Positions 1 through 7,637 of a stretch of 64,000 nucleotides of DNA are shown here, piece by piece. The notes beneath the pieces were generated by a model. The model ran no database searches and had not been told where the DNA came from. It saw only the letters and a program-made list of their open reading frames with translations. How positions within the stretch are numbered: the first letter of the stretch is position 1; each line of letters opens with the position of its first letter. Source of the stretch: Shewanella fidelis ATCC BAA-318 (lineage in GTDB: Bacteria; Pseudomonadota; Gammaproteobacteria; Enterobacterales; Shewanellaceae); NCBI RefSeq assembly GCF_000518605.1, contig NZ_JADX01000004.1, positions 408,885 to 472,884 of the forward strand, written 5' to 3'. Made by a program: the position numbers and the translations under genes.

Positions 1-169
1 GACGCTGCGCGACTGGGACGGCTGATAGTACCTGCGCTAAAGCAATTAAAGGTGCATCATGTGCACCTTTATCATCGACATTGCTTTGCCATAAATTATC
101 AAGTGCCCAGCCAATGCCTAAAACTCCTAGGCTAAGCAAAAAATATAGGCTAATAAAAAGACGTTTCAT
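1..169 (-). CDS. Sensor histidine kinase, N-terminal fragment (RstB-like), runs off the window
   Basis: Only the first 56 codons are present; the gene continues left of base 1. The start is an ATG at 167-169 on the minus strand. The product opens with MKRLFISLYFLLSLG, a hydrophobic segment that would be the first transmembrane helix of an inner-membrane sensor kinase, followed by a polar stretch that would begin the periplasmic sensor. No kinase motif is visible. The identity is inferred from position: it lies 18 bases downstream of an OmpR-family response regulator on the same strand, and its N-terminus resembles that of RstB. It would phosphorylate that regulator in response to an envelope signal. 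Confidence 0.75.
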   Translation of the reverse strand, partial: MKRLFISLYFLLSLGVLGIGWALDNLWQSNVDDKGAHDAPLIALAQVLSAVPVAQR

Positions 170-187
170 CTTAGTATTGTTGTGGCG

Positions 188-901
188 TTAGTTGTTCCAT
201 GCTTCTGGTGCAAATAAGTAACCTTGGCCCCATACGGTTTTAATTCTAAATGGTGTTTCAATGTTATCGCCGAGTTTCTTTCTCAGGCGTGAAATACGCA
301 CATCAATTTTTCGGTCTTTGCCATCAAAATCAATATTAAGTAGATATTGATAGATATATTGACGGCTCATGACTTGCCCTGCTTGTGAGGCAAGTAACCA
401 TAATAATTCAAATTCGTGACTGGTTAAGTCTACCTCGGTGTCACCAAGCCGAATCGCTTGTGTGTGAGGATCGATACTTAGCTTACCAAAACTTAAGCAG
501 TGTGACTCGACTTGATCTGGTTTAGCTTGTCGACGCAATAGGTTGTTGATCCGCGCCACTAACAGAGCTGGATCAACAGGCTTAACAACATAATCATCGG
601 CGCCTAGTTCAAGCCCTTTGATTTGATCTTCATTTGAGCCTAGTGCGCTCATAAGTAAAATTGGGCCGGCAAAATAGTCAGGCAATTTCTCACATAGCGT
701 TAAACCATCCATGCCTGGCAGCATAATATCGAGTAAAATAATATCTGGCTTGTAATTGATAAGACGGGTTAGCACTGTGTCGCCTCGGCGTTCGACTTCG
801 ACATGCATGCCATGGGATTTTAAGAAATCGACGATCAAATTGGCCAAACGAATATCATCTTCGACTAAAAGTACTCTGTGCGTAGATTGCGAGTTGGTCA
901 T
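188..901 (-). CDS. OmpR-family response regulator (RstA/CarR-like)
   Basis: A DNA-binding response regulator of 237 residues. The receiver domain (about 9-122) has the acidic pair in LLVEDD, the phosphoacceptor Asp near 58 in ILLDIMLPGMDG and the conserved Lys in VVKPVDP. The winged-helix Trans_reg_C domain follows (about 140-235), ending KTVWGQGYLF. An in-frame ATG lies 15 bases upstream at 916, but the ATG at 899-901 is preferred: it overlaps the stop of the preceding DUF3019 gene as TAATG and has GGAG nine bases before it, which suggests translational coupling. It forms an operon with the MipA/OmpV and DUF3019 genes upstream and a kinase downstream. The sequence resembles RstA; V. cholerae CarR is an alternative orthologue because of the OmpV neighbourhood. 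Confidence 0.93.
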   Translation of the reverse strand: MTNSQSTHRVLLVEDDIRLANLIVDFLKSHGMHVEVERRGDTVLTRLINYKPDIILLDIMLPGMDGLTLCEKLPDYFAGPILLMSALGSNEDQIKGLELGADDYVVKPVDPALLVARINNLLRRQAKPDQVESHCLSFGKLSIDPHTQAIRLGDTEVDLTSHEFELLWLLASQAGQVMSRQYIYQYLLNIDFDGKDRKIDVRISRLRKKLGDNIETPFRIKTVWGQGYLFAPEAWNN

Positions 902-1317
902 TAGAATAAACTCCATGGATTTCGGTATCGACGCCTAACCTGAGGCGGAGAAGCTGGTGTTACTTTTAATTTTACACCTGCAATGGTCTCGTGGGTATCT
1001 TTGTCTATCATCACAAACTGAATATCACGTTCTGCACTAATATTGACGGTTAAATCGTGAATATCTGGTGAAGTACTGCACCATTGTTTTAAGTCTTTGT
1101 AGTCGGATATTATGCAAATTGTTCTATTTGTTAATGTTTGCCACTCGAGAGTGACTTCAATATCACAGGACCTCTCGTCTGCAGAAGTGATGCAGATCTC
1201 CGGTGAAAGTTTAAGTAAAGGGGTTAATTCCTCATCGCTGGTTTTTGCTAATACGCTTTGACTCAATAATGAGCCAGCAAAAAAACACAGTAAGAGTTTT
1301 TTAGTCGTTGAAAGCAC
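901..1317 (-). CDS. DUF3019 family secreted protein
   Basis: A small protein of 138 residues that starts with GTG. Residues 1-24 form a signal peptide ending SVLAK, so the mature protein is probably periplasmic. Four cysteines in the mature part (in PEICITSADERSC, NRTICII and KQWCST) could form two disulfides, with a beta-rich pattern and a basic C-terminal tail (VRRRYRNPW). I recognise it as DUF3019, a family with no assigned function that tends to occur beside MipA/OmpV proteins and RstA-type two-component systems, exactly as here. It begins 5 bases after mipA and its stop overlaps the regulator start. A periplasmic accessory role in signal sensing is inference only. Confidence 0.8.
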   Translation of the reverse strand: MLSTTKKLLLCFFAGSLLSQSVLAKTSDEELTPLLKLSPEICITSADERSCDIEVTLEWQTLTNRTICIISDYKDLKQWCSTSPDIHDLTVNISAERDIQFVMIDKDTHETIAGVKLKVTPASPPQVRRRYRNPWSLF

Positions 1318-1322
1318 GCTGA

Positions 1323-2201
1323 CTAGAACCTATAAGCAGCACTAACAAAATAGGTACTGGTATAATCTTTATCTAACAGAGGGCTGTCAGCTATTTCATT
1401 AGCGATATCGGTATAGCGGGCAACGAAGAGTAAATTCCAGTGCTCAGTTAATACATACTGTCCTGTAAACTCGATGCTTTTATTCACCGCTGACTCCGCC
1501 TGATATGCTTGGTTCCAGTAGAGGCTTTCATTAGCTCTAACGCCATAATAGTAATCAACGACCTCTTCACTTTTCCAGTCTAAAACTGCTGCGATTTCAA
1601 AATTCCATTTGTTTAGCGGAAGATTGTAAAACCACTTTAGCTTAGATTCCGTGCCACCATGGACATCTAAAATATCATGTGCAACGGTTGCATGCACTAT
1701 ACCAAACCGTGTGTAAATAAAAGCCTCTACTCCGCCAAGATATGTAAAGTTTCGATTTTCTAACTCACCAATAGCTTTAGGATCTTTAGCGGTCCTACCT
1801 GTCATAGTGCTAGCTAACGGCGTAACTGCATTATGGTTAGTGTCGCCGCTCAGTAAGAATATATTTGAAGGGTCCCAGCGGTGGAAAAAAGCGCTGTCAT
1901 TGCTAAAAGTGGTAATTAGGTTAACGGTGTAGTTTTCACCTTCTGTGATAGTGTAGCCAATATTGCCATTGTCAAAAAACCAGTTATCGCCGTAATAGGC
2001 TAGAGTTGGAACGGCATATAAAGGAATGTCTTCAAAATCTTTCAGTGGGTTAGTCTTATTACCATAACCTAAGGCTATGCCAATATCCCAACGACCAACT
2101 TCAATACAGTCGGTATTGTTATCACAGCTTGTAGGCGTGCTAGCTAAAGATGATGTTGAAAATAGGCTAGCTGTGAGCAGTAATGCTAATAAATAAGGCA
2201 T
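1323..2201 (-). CDS. MipA/OmpV family outer membrane protein
   Basis: An outer-membrane beta-barrel of 292 residues. Residues 1-20 are a signal peptide (ends SSLAS). The mature protein opens GRWDIGIALGYG, typical of the MipA/OmpV family, has alternating aromatic strands and ends VSAAYRF with a C-terminal Phe, the usual barrel-insertion signal. It is the first gene of a four-gene leftward operon with DUF3019, the OmpR-family regulator and the sensor kinase. MipA was first described as a scaffold between MltA and PBP1B, and OmpV as a porin-like protein; either function is an extrapolation here. The 244-base region to the divergent acetyltransferase must hold its promoter. Confidence 0.9.
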   Translation of the reverse strand: MPYLLALLLTASLFSTSSLASTPTSCDNNTDCIEVGRWDIGIALGYGNKTNPLKDFEDIPLYAVPTLAYYGDNWFFDNGNIGYTITEGENYTVNLITTFSNDSAFFHRWDPSNIFLLSGDTNHNAVTPLASTMTGRTAKDPKAIGELENRNFTYLGGVEAFIYTRFGIVHATVAHDILDVHGGTESKLKWFYNLPLNKWNFEIAAVLDWKSEEVVDYYYGVRANESLYWNQAYQAESAVNKSIEFTGQYVLTEHWNLLFVARYTDIANEIADSPLLDKDYTSTYFVSAAYRF

Positions 2202-2451
2202 CTAAAACATTGACTCATGATTACAAAATTAACAAATGAATTCATAGAGTATCATTTATTACTGAAAAGCGGCATGCGAGATAATCTATTTGTTGCAAAC
2301 TGATACAGATTGAAAAATAACCATTGCAAGCCTGGTTAATTCAGTTTGCGCTAAAGTTTCTTACTAACGACTAGTTGTTACTTGTTGATATAACAGTTAT
2401 TTTGTAAAAGCATTATCAATAATACACAAGTGCTATAGCGGGGAGATGTCA

Positions 2452-2988
2452 ATGGAACTCGATACTATTCATACTGTTGCAGGCGAAACTAAATTGCTAG
2501 ATATAGAGATCCGTCACAGCATTGAGAGTGATATCGAAGGTATTTGGCGGCTTTACAGTCAGCCAAGTTGCTATCGAGAAACATTGCAGCAACCTTTCCC
2601 ATCACTGCAGTTATGGCAAAAGCGTTTAGTTGAGCTACCTGAAAATGTTTACAGTTTAGTGGCCATTAGGGCTGGTGAGGTGGTTGGCCAAATTGGTATG
2701 GAGGTCTTCACTAACCCAAGGCGCAAGCATGTGGCTAATATCGGCATGGCGGTGCATGAAGATTTTCGTGCAATTGGTATTGCGTCGGCCCTGCTTAGCG
2801 CCATGGTGTCACATGCGCAAAATTGGTTAGCGGTTAGACGTATCGAATTAGAAGTCTATACAGATAACCATTTAGCCATTAGTTTGTATAAAAAGCATGG
2901 CTTTGTTATTGAAGGGGAAATGCGTGAATATGCTTTCCGTGATGGTGAATATATTGACGCATTTCTAATGGCGAACGTTAAAGACTGA
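2452..2988 (+). CDS. yhhY: GNAT family N-acetyltransferase, YhhY-like
   Basis: A cytoplasmic acetyltransferase of 178 residues. The GNAT core is clear: the acetyl-CoA loop lies in RAIGIASALLSAMV, and the C-terminal part ALSLYKKHGF-like motif reads AISLYKKHGFVIEG. From memory the whole chain follows E. coli YhhY closely (ETLQQPFPS, PRRKHVAN, ELEVYTDN, RDGEYIDA), an enzyme reported to acetylate some amino acids. Two in-frame ATGs compete: the first at 2446 abuts the GGGAG at 2441-2445, whereas the second at 2452 has six bases between, so 2452 is chosen. The stop lies 2 bases from the end of the convergent next gene. Confidence 0.9.
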   Translation: MELDTIHTVAGETKLLDIEIRHSIESDIEGIWRLYSQPSCYRETLQQPFPSLQLWQKRLVELPENVYSLVAIRAGEVVGQIGMEVFTNPRRKHVANIGMAVHEDFRAIGIASALLSAMVSHAQNWLAVRRIELEVYTDNHLAISLYKKHGFVIEGEMREYAFRDGEYIDAFLMANVKD

Positions 2989-2990
2989 AC

Positions 2991-3479
2991 TTAGTTAAGT
3001 GCTTTGCTCGCGGCTTTATCTTTAACAAATTGTATGGCGGTTTCATCGAGACTGCGCTTAGAAAGATAACTAACGCCTTTAGCTTGTTTTAATAAAAATC
3101 CCTGTTTGGTCTCTGTAAACTCGGTGATGTCGTTCCATAAAATGGTGCCTTGTACGTAAAATGAGTCATTACTAATTCCAGACTCATTAATCGTTAAAGT
3201 CACCTCATTGTTGGCTGCTTTACTTATCATTTGGCGCATCAACCACCAAGGCTTTCTAAATTTTACGCTTAATGCTTCTAGCGCACTTAACGCGATTAAA
3301 AACCATGATGCATAACCGTTAATGTTGGTTAGCATTAACGCGGTGCCCACAACAGCGAAGATAATTGCTTTTCGATAAGCTTTAATTGAGTTGTCGACAA
3401 CAGCTGACTCATCAAAGCATTCGCTAAAGTGGCTTTTGTCTAAGGTGTATTGAGTGGTGTAACTATATTCTTGGTTCAT
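2991..3479 (-). CDS. YcxB-like membrane protein
   Basis: A protein of 162 residues with two predicted transmembrane segments close together (about 37-50 and 56-70, around TALMLTNINGYASWFLIAL), flanked by cytoplasmic parts. The C-terminal region (about 90-160: TLTINESGI, then ILWNDITEF) matches the pattern of the YcxB-like C-terminal domain, whose function is unknown. The gene stands alone, convergent with the acetyltransferase with only 2 bases between them, leaving no room for a separate terminator. Confidence 0.7.
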   Translation of the reverse strand: MNQEYSYTTQYTLDKSHFSECFDESAVVDNSIKAYRKAIIFAVVGTALMLTNINGYASWFLIALSALEALSVKFRKPWWLMRQMISKAANNEVTLTINESGISNDSFYVQGTILWNDITEFTETKQGFLLKQAKGVSYLSKRSLDETAIQFVKDKAASKALN

Positions 3480-3615
3480 TGTTGCTCATTATTGCTGCGG
3501 CTTTAACTGCACGGTTTGGCATATTGTGGCAGATTATAGTGGTTAGTTTGCTGATAGTCGCTTAACTTGAACTTAAATTGCATTAATTAGATTTTATAAA
3601 TGGAAAGGTGAACCT

Positions 3616-3954
3616 ATGGCTAGTATCCCAGTTGATTATGTTAATTATAAATCAACCTCAGTATTTGAGATTAATAGCGTACCTAAGATGTTTTTGCACC
3701 TGCACAATACTAAGGCTGGTGTCTTTGGCCAAATCCATGTATTGAATGGCGAACTTAAGTTTTATGGTTTTACTGACAGACGTGGTGAGGTTGAACAAGA
3801 GCTGATTATTAAGGCTGGTGAAGTCGCAGTCTCACCGCCTCAGTACTGGCATAAAGTGGAGTTCTTGACTCAAGAGACGCGTTTCAGAGTCGATTTTTGG
3901 GCCCATAAAGACTCAGAGATCGTCGCGCAAAACCTATCTGAGCGAGACGAATAG
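3616..3954 (+). CDS. DUF1971 cupin-like protein (YeaR/TehB-type)
   Basis: A cytoplasmic single-domain protein of 112 residues that resembles E. coli YeaR and the small N-terminal domain found in some TehB proteins (DUF1971). The cupin-type beta strands are visible, with KAGEVAVSPPQYWHKVEF carrying the conserved Pro-Pro-x-x-Trp-His. Family members are linked to tellurite resistance or to the nitrate/NO response (yeaR-yoaG in E. coli); neither role is proven here. AAAGG seven bases before the ATG supports the start. It stands alone, convergent with the universal stress gene 7 bases later. Confidence 0.8.
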   Translation: MASIPVDYVNYKSTSVFEINSVPKMFLHLHNTKAGVFGQIHVLNGELKFYGFTDRRGEVEQELIIKAGEVAVSPPQYWHKVEFLTQETRFRVDFWAHKDSEIVAQNLSERDE

Positions 3955-3961
3955 TTAGCTT

Positions 3962-4876
3962 TCAGTGTAATTGAGGTTTTATCGCTAATATATCGCACTT
4001 GAGTTGATCGATAATTACTGCAGAGGTGTGGCCTTTTAATTCGCTGATAAGCCCGTGATGTTCACCTGCACCAATCACTAATAGGTTGGCATTGCATTTA
4101 TGGGCCACATTAGGAATAACATGGTCTGGCAAGCCTTGCTCTAAATGAAGATGCTCCCGCTTAAGTTGATAGTGCTTAGCCTTGTCTAACAGTCGTTGCC
4201 AATGTTGCTGTTTTTGTTCCTCATCTGAGCGGTGGTGGCTATCGGCGGTGACAGCCATGCTCCAGTTTTCTAACTGATAACAATTAACTAAGTGAATATC
4301 GCTATTCAATAATCGACTAAGTTGCTGACTATCGTCGAGTAGAGATTGATTGAGTTGATTATGCTCAAAGTTTGATTCTGTTGTTTCCAGTGCAGTAAGA
4401 ATATGACCGCGGGGTTGCCAATGTTTGTTACCGACTATCATGATTGGCAAAGCGCTGTCTCGCAGCAAATGTGATTCTCGGCTAGGCATGATCTCTTTAA
4501 GTAACGAATGGTGTTGGTTATTGATAATAATTAAGTCGTAGTGGCGGCGAGTGCTTTCATCTATCAATGCAATATGATCTTTGACGTTGTTGATCTGTTT
4601 TACCTCGATCTCCACTCCTTGACGTTGATATTGGTTAATCAACTTTTTGACAAACAACATAGGATCAAGGGCGTTCTCAGGGATTAACCCAAGTCTGCTT
4701 AATAGATTATTGTTGGGCCTGTTTATTTTTAAGGCCGTCACTTTAGCTTTAGCTTTAGTTTTTCTCGCGAGTTGCAGCGCTTTGTTTAGTGCTTCCTGCG
4801 CAGCCGAGTAGTTATCGATAAGGGTTAAAGTATTGTGGTAAGCAATCATTAAAGTCGTCCATTTATTGCTTTGCAT
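3962..4876 (-). CDS. Tandem universal stress protein, UspE-like
   Basis: Two Usp domains in one chain of about 304 residues. The first (about 1-150) is divergent; it ends SALPIMIVGN. The second (about 155-300) ends with a UspE-like stretch: LEQGLPDHVIP, LLVIGAG and IIDQLKCDILAIKP. UspE-type proteins are cytoplasmic stress proteins tied to motility, aggregation and DNA-damage tolerance in E. coli. The usual ATP-loop glycines (GxxGxxG) are not evident: VIGAGEHHGLISELKGHTS is degenerate. The reading frame opens with a GTG at 4915, but the ATG at 4874-4876 sits right at the start of the fold, so it is preferred; neither has a strong ribosome binding site. Confidence 0.82.
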   Translation of the reverse strand: MQSNKWTTLMIAYHNTLTLIDNYSAAQEALNKALQLARKTKAKAKVTALKINRPNNNLLSRLGLIPENALDPMLFVKKLINQYQRQGVEIEVKQINNVKDHIALIDESTRRHYDLIIINNQHHSLLKEIMPSRESHLLRDSALPIMIVGNKHWQPRGHILTALETTESNFEHNQLNQSLLDDSQQLSRLLNSDIHLVNCYQLENWSMAVTADSHHRSDEEQKQQHWQRLLDKAKHYQLKREHLHLEQGLPDHVIPNVAHKCNANLLVIGAGEHHGLISELKGHTSAVIIDQLKCDILAIKPQLH

Positions 4877-5127
4877 TGGATCAACTTTAGTCGACAGTCC
4901 AGCAAATACCTGCACTTACTAATATCAATTCACGCTTAAAATATCCCTTGTAAGCATTTTTCAATCTACGACTTTTCAAGCTGTTGATTTCATGGCTTTG
5001 ACACTTTTTAGTTTTTGTCCAATTCAAAAAAATTCACACTATATAACGGTATTTAATGTTAATAAGTTTTAACTTTTTATTAACCGTTGACGCGCGTAGT
5101 CTAGTAGCTCTACGGATTGGAGCTGAT

Positions 5128-5355
5128 ATGAATACTAAAGATAAGCAAGTTGCACCTAAACAGGAGCCTAAACCAAAAGCAAAAAACACGACAATGAATA
5201 GCGCTACTAGTGGTCTAACTGATTTGTTTGCTATGCATACTGAAGTGGCACTATTGCAGTCTATGGCTCGCTCTAAAACCCTAACGATTATGGTTGTGGT
5301 CGGTGCGCTATGTTTTGCAGGTTTTATACTGTTTTTATATAAAATGGCGGGGTAG
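5128..5355 (+). CDS. Small single-span membrane protein, unrecognised
   Basis: A protein of 75 residues. The N-terminal 30 residues are rich in Lys, Pro and Gln (KQVAPKQEPKPKAK), residues 30-50 look helical (DLFAMHTEVALLQSMARSK), and residues 51-71 form one hydrophobic segment (TIMVVVGALCFAGFILFLY). The positive-inside rule suggests that the basic tail is cytoplasmic. The ATG at 5128 has GGAG (5119-5122) five bases upstream, so it is favoured over a start further upstream. It precedes another small membrane protein by 37 bases and is probably co-transcribed with it. I do not recognise a family and assign no function. Confidence 0.65.
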   Translation: MNTKDKQVAPKQEPKPKAKNTTMNSATSGLTDLFAMHTEVALLQSMARSKTLTIMVVVGALCFAGFILFLYKMAG

Positions 5356-5392
5356 TCGCGCCGGTTTGAAATCATTTGCTAAGGAAAGCAAT

Positions 5393-5635
5393 ATGCTTAT
5401 ATTTGCTGCGGAGTTACTGTTTACTATCCTGTGGGATTATGTGCTTTGTTATGTTTTGTATGCCACAGGGGCGGTTGTGCTTTATCTCACGACTTGGGGA
5501 AAAGTTAACTATCCACTGGCGCCTGCAACAGTTTTGTCCCACTCTCGACGCAAAGCAAAATCTACCGATCTTCCTTTTTTGTTTGGCTTAGGTTTTTATC
5601 TGCTTTTATTTGCAATCGCTATTTGGTTAGCTTAA
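5393..5635 (+). CDS. Small two-span membrane protein, unrecognised
   Basis: A protein of 80 residues with a hydrophobic N-terminal stretch (about 1-30, LLFTILWDYVLCYVLYATGAVVLYL) and a C-terminal one (about 61-79, FLFGLGFYLLLFAIAIWL), joined by a basic loop (LSHSRRKAKSTDL). AAGGAAAG at 5381-5388 gives a good ribosome binding site for the ATG at 5393. It follows the 75-residue single-span protein by 37 bases on the same strand. The two probably form a small transcription unit. I recognise no family. Confidence 0.65.
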   Translation: MLIFAAELLFTILWDYVLCYVLYATGAVVLYLTTWGKVNYPLAPATVLSHSRRKAKSTDLPFLFGLGFYLLLFAIAIWLA

Positions 5636-5674
5636 TGGTATTTCTTGCGCCGGAAAAGCTAGATATAGCGTAAT

Positions 5675-5702
5675 AATGAGTTGATCAGGCTCATTGTTTA
5701 TT
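5675..5702 (+). terminator. Possible weak terminator after the small membrane protein pair
   Basis: AATGAG and CTCATT form a six-pair stem around a nine-base loop, followed by GTTTATTA rather than a clean T run. It lies 40 bases past the stop at 5635. Confidence 0.35.
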
Positions 5703-5764
5703 ACCCTGAAGTCGCTAGTTAAAGCTAATCTTCTCTAACCCGGGCTTGTTCTTTTTAGCCGTAC

Positions 5765-6187
5765 TTATTGGTCATAGCGATTTCGTAAAGCAGGAATGTC
5801 GGTTAAGTACTCAACAAATTCGACCTCATAACCATCAGGGTCAATGAAATACACATTACGTCTATATGGGTCGTCCATCCCCGGTTTTGCGATTTCATAA
5901 CCTGCAGCTTGTAAACGGCTAATAACACCATCTAAATCATCGGTAGCATAAGCAAAGTGAGCTAAACCAACTTGGTGTCCGCTTAAATCACGATTGTCGG
6001 CATTGCCATCATCATTGAAAGTTAAATATTGATAATCATCGCCAAAATGTACCCAATTACGTTCAACGCCATACCATGTTGACTCGCCGCCACCGCGTAC
6101 TTGCCAATGTGGGAATATTGCTTGATAAAAGGTCAGTGCTTTAGGGATGTTCCTTACGACTAGGTTTAAGTGTTCTAAGTGGATCAT
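5765..6187 (-). CDS. VOC family (glyoxalase-like) protein
   Basis: A cytoplasmic protein of 140 residues with two beta-alpha-beta-beta-beta repeats of the vicinal oxygen chelate fold. Likely metal ligands are a His in MIHLEHLNLVV, the His in GLAHFAYATDDL and the Glu in DPDGYEVEFVEY, with the family signature YFIDPDGYEVEF near the C-terminus. The substrate cannot be told from sequence. AAGGA seven bases before the ATG supports the start. It lies 41 bases downstream of an FMN-reductase gene on the same strand, so the two are likely co-transcribed and may act together in redox or electrophile detoxification. Confidence 0.88.
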   Translation of the reverse strand: MIHLEHLNLVVRNIPKALTFYQAIFPHWQVRGGGESTWYGVERNWVHFGDDYQYLTFNDDGNADNRDLSGHQVGLAHFAYATDDLDGVISRLQAAGYEIAKPGMDDPYRRNVYFIDPDGYEVEFVEYLTDIPALRNRYDQ

Positions 6188-6228
6188 GGTGAATTCCTTT
6201 TATGATTTATGCTAAATAGTGTGATGTC

Positions 6229-6837
6229 TTACATGCCGTAACTGTACTCTTGCTGCTTAGGATAAGGTTTGTTTTGATGGTTAAATCGTACCGTTTCTAG
6301 TGCCGTGCTGTACTGGGCAAGCATATGCAAACTGTAGTCGATACGCTCGCGTAAATGTAAATCACGTTCAGAACTTGGCTCTTGTTTGTTTAGCACCTCC
6401 TCAACATTACGAATAATTAAATGATCGGGTGTAGCGACTAATTTATTATTTTTGAGTGCATTCATTCTTAATTCTGCAATCGGGTAAGCGCCGCTTATTC
6501 CACTCACCACCGCGACTAATAGTGCTGGTTTATGGGCAGTATCTTGGCTATCGGCCATTAATAGAAAATTCTTCATAAGCGGCGAGGCCATACCGCCCCA
6601 CTCTGGAGTGATTAGCACTAAAGCATCGGCACGTTTTATTTGTTGAGCGATTAGCGGCCATTGGCTACCGTTGTCCACTTTAGTGCTTGCTTCACCATCC
6701 CAAAAGGGCAGCTGGAACTGATTCAATTCAATGTGACTAACTTGCGTAAAGGTAGCAGGCTGCTCGGCAATATAGCGGGCGACTTTGGCACTTTGCGAAG
6801 GGCTTCTTTGGCTGGCACTAACAATGACTAATCCCAT
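6229..6837 (-). CDS. NADPH-dependent FMN reductase family protein
   Basis: A flavodoxin-like oxidoreductase of 202 residues. The phosphate-binding loop for FMN follows the first strand (GLVIVSASQRSPSQSAKVA), and the second flavin loop reads LITPEWGGMASPLMKNFLL, the usual PEYN-type motif with Trp-Gly replacing Tyr-Asn. Family members reduce FMN, quinones or azo compounds with NAD(P)H. It heads a two-gene unit with the VOC protein and is divergent from the HTH regulator at 7002; the 164-base gap between them carries two inverted repeats with GTAAA-type half-sites. Confidence 0.88.
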   Translation of the reverse strand: MGLVIVSASQRSPSQSAKVARYIAEQPATFTQVSHIELNQFQLPFWDGEASTKVDNGSQWPLIAQQIKRADALVLITPEWGGMASPLMKNFLLMADSQDTAHKPALLVAVVSGISGAYPIAELRMNALKNNKLVATPDHLIIRNVEEVLNKQEPSSERDLHLRERIDYSLHMLAQYSTALETVRFNHQNKPYPKQQEYSYGM

Positions 6838-6870
6838 TTATGTAAACCTTTTTGTTTATTTAAGTTTTAA

Positions 6871-6888
6871 GTAAAGTAATATCTTTAC
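6871..6888. promoter_or_regulatory. Inverted repeat, candidate operator 1
   Basis: GTAAAG and CTTTAC are perfect arms around a six-base spacer (TAATAT). It lies in the divergent promoter region between the FMN reductase gene and the HTH regulator, 26 bases centre to centre from a second repeat with the same kind of half-site. Binding by the adjacent regulator is inferred. Confidence 0.5.
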
Positions 6889-6894
6889 AAATTA

Positions 6895-6916
6895 AAGTAA
6901 AGAAAAAAGTTTACTT
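6895..6916. promoter_or_regulatory. Inverted repeat, candidate operator 2
   Basis: AAGTAAA and TTTACTT form perfect seven-base arms around eight bases. It shares the GTAAA half-site with the repeat at 6871-6888, so the region offers four similar half-sites to a dimeric regulator. Confidence 0.5.
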
Positions 6917-7001
6917 AATGTTTTTTTGAGTAATAATGGCATCAGTCCTATAGCTTTGCTTGTGAGTGACATAAGGAAAGAGCTGTTCAAAAGAGGTGTC
7001 G

Positions 7002-7625
7002 ATGAAGACGAGTGATAAGATTTTACAGATGCTGAAAACCCGTGGCGCGCTCACAGCTAAAGTGATTGCTACAGAATTGGGTCTGACAACAATGGCAGTA
7101 AGGCAGCACCTGCAAAGCCTAGAGGAAAGCCGTGATCTAGTATATGAAGACCGAAAAGCAACGCGCGGCCGTCCCACGCGTTATTGGGCATTAACACCGC
7201 AAAGTAATAGTCATTTTTCTGATAGGCATGAAGAGCTAACAGTACAACTCATTGACTCAGTAAAAACTATTTTTGGTGATGGTGCACTAGAGCAGCTGAT
7301 TACGCATCGCGAACAAGCCACATATACTCTGTATAGCCAAGCACTTGCTAATGTTGACGGTTTACAAGCTAAGCTGAATATACTAGCAAAATTACGCACA
7401 GAAGAAGGCTATATGGCAACGATTGAGCAACATCAAGAGCTGTACTTTCTGCTAGAAAATCATTGTCCAATTTGCGCAGCGGCCACATCTTGTCTGAACT
7501 TTTGCCGTTCGGAATTACAACTTTTCCAGAGTCTATTTACTGCAGAGGCGAACATCACTCGAGAAGAACATATTATTGAAGGTGCACGTCGCTGCGCTTA
7601 TAAAATAGTACCAATAGCAGGATAA
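7002..7625 (+). CDS. HTH transcriptional regulator with cysteine-rich C-terminus (SufR-like)
   Basis: A regulator of 207 residues. The N-terminal winged HTH (about 4-65) reads LTAKVIATELGLTTMAVRQH, followed by the wing RGRPTRYW, as in predicted regulators of the SufR/COG2345 kind. The C-terminal domain has five cysteines, at about 155, 158, 164, 168 and 198 (CPICAAATSCLNFC and RRCAYKI). The gap between 155 and 168 and the distal Cys recall the cluster ligands of SufR, so an Fe-S or redox-sensing role is possible but unproven. The reading frame opens at a GTG at 6996; the ATG at 7002 is chosen because AAGAGG (6991-6996) lies five bases before it. It is divergent from an FMN reductase-VOC operon and probably controls it. 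Confidence 0.82.
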   Translation: MKTSDKILQMLKTRGALTAKVIATELGLTTMAVRQHLQSLEESRDLVYEDRKATRGRPTRYWALTPQSNSHFSDRHEELTVQLIDSVKTIFGDGALEQLITHREQATYTLYSQALANVDGLQAKLNILAKLRTEEGYMATIEQHQELYFLLENHCPICAAATSCLNFCRSELQLFQSLFTAEANITREEHIIEGARRCAYKIVPIAG

Positions 7626-7637
7626 AGTAGCGTATTT

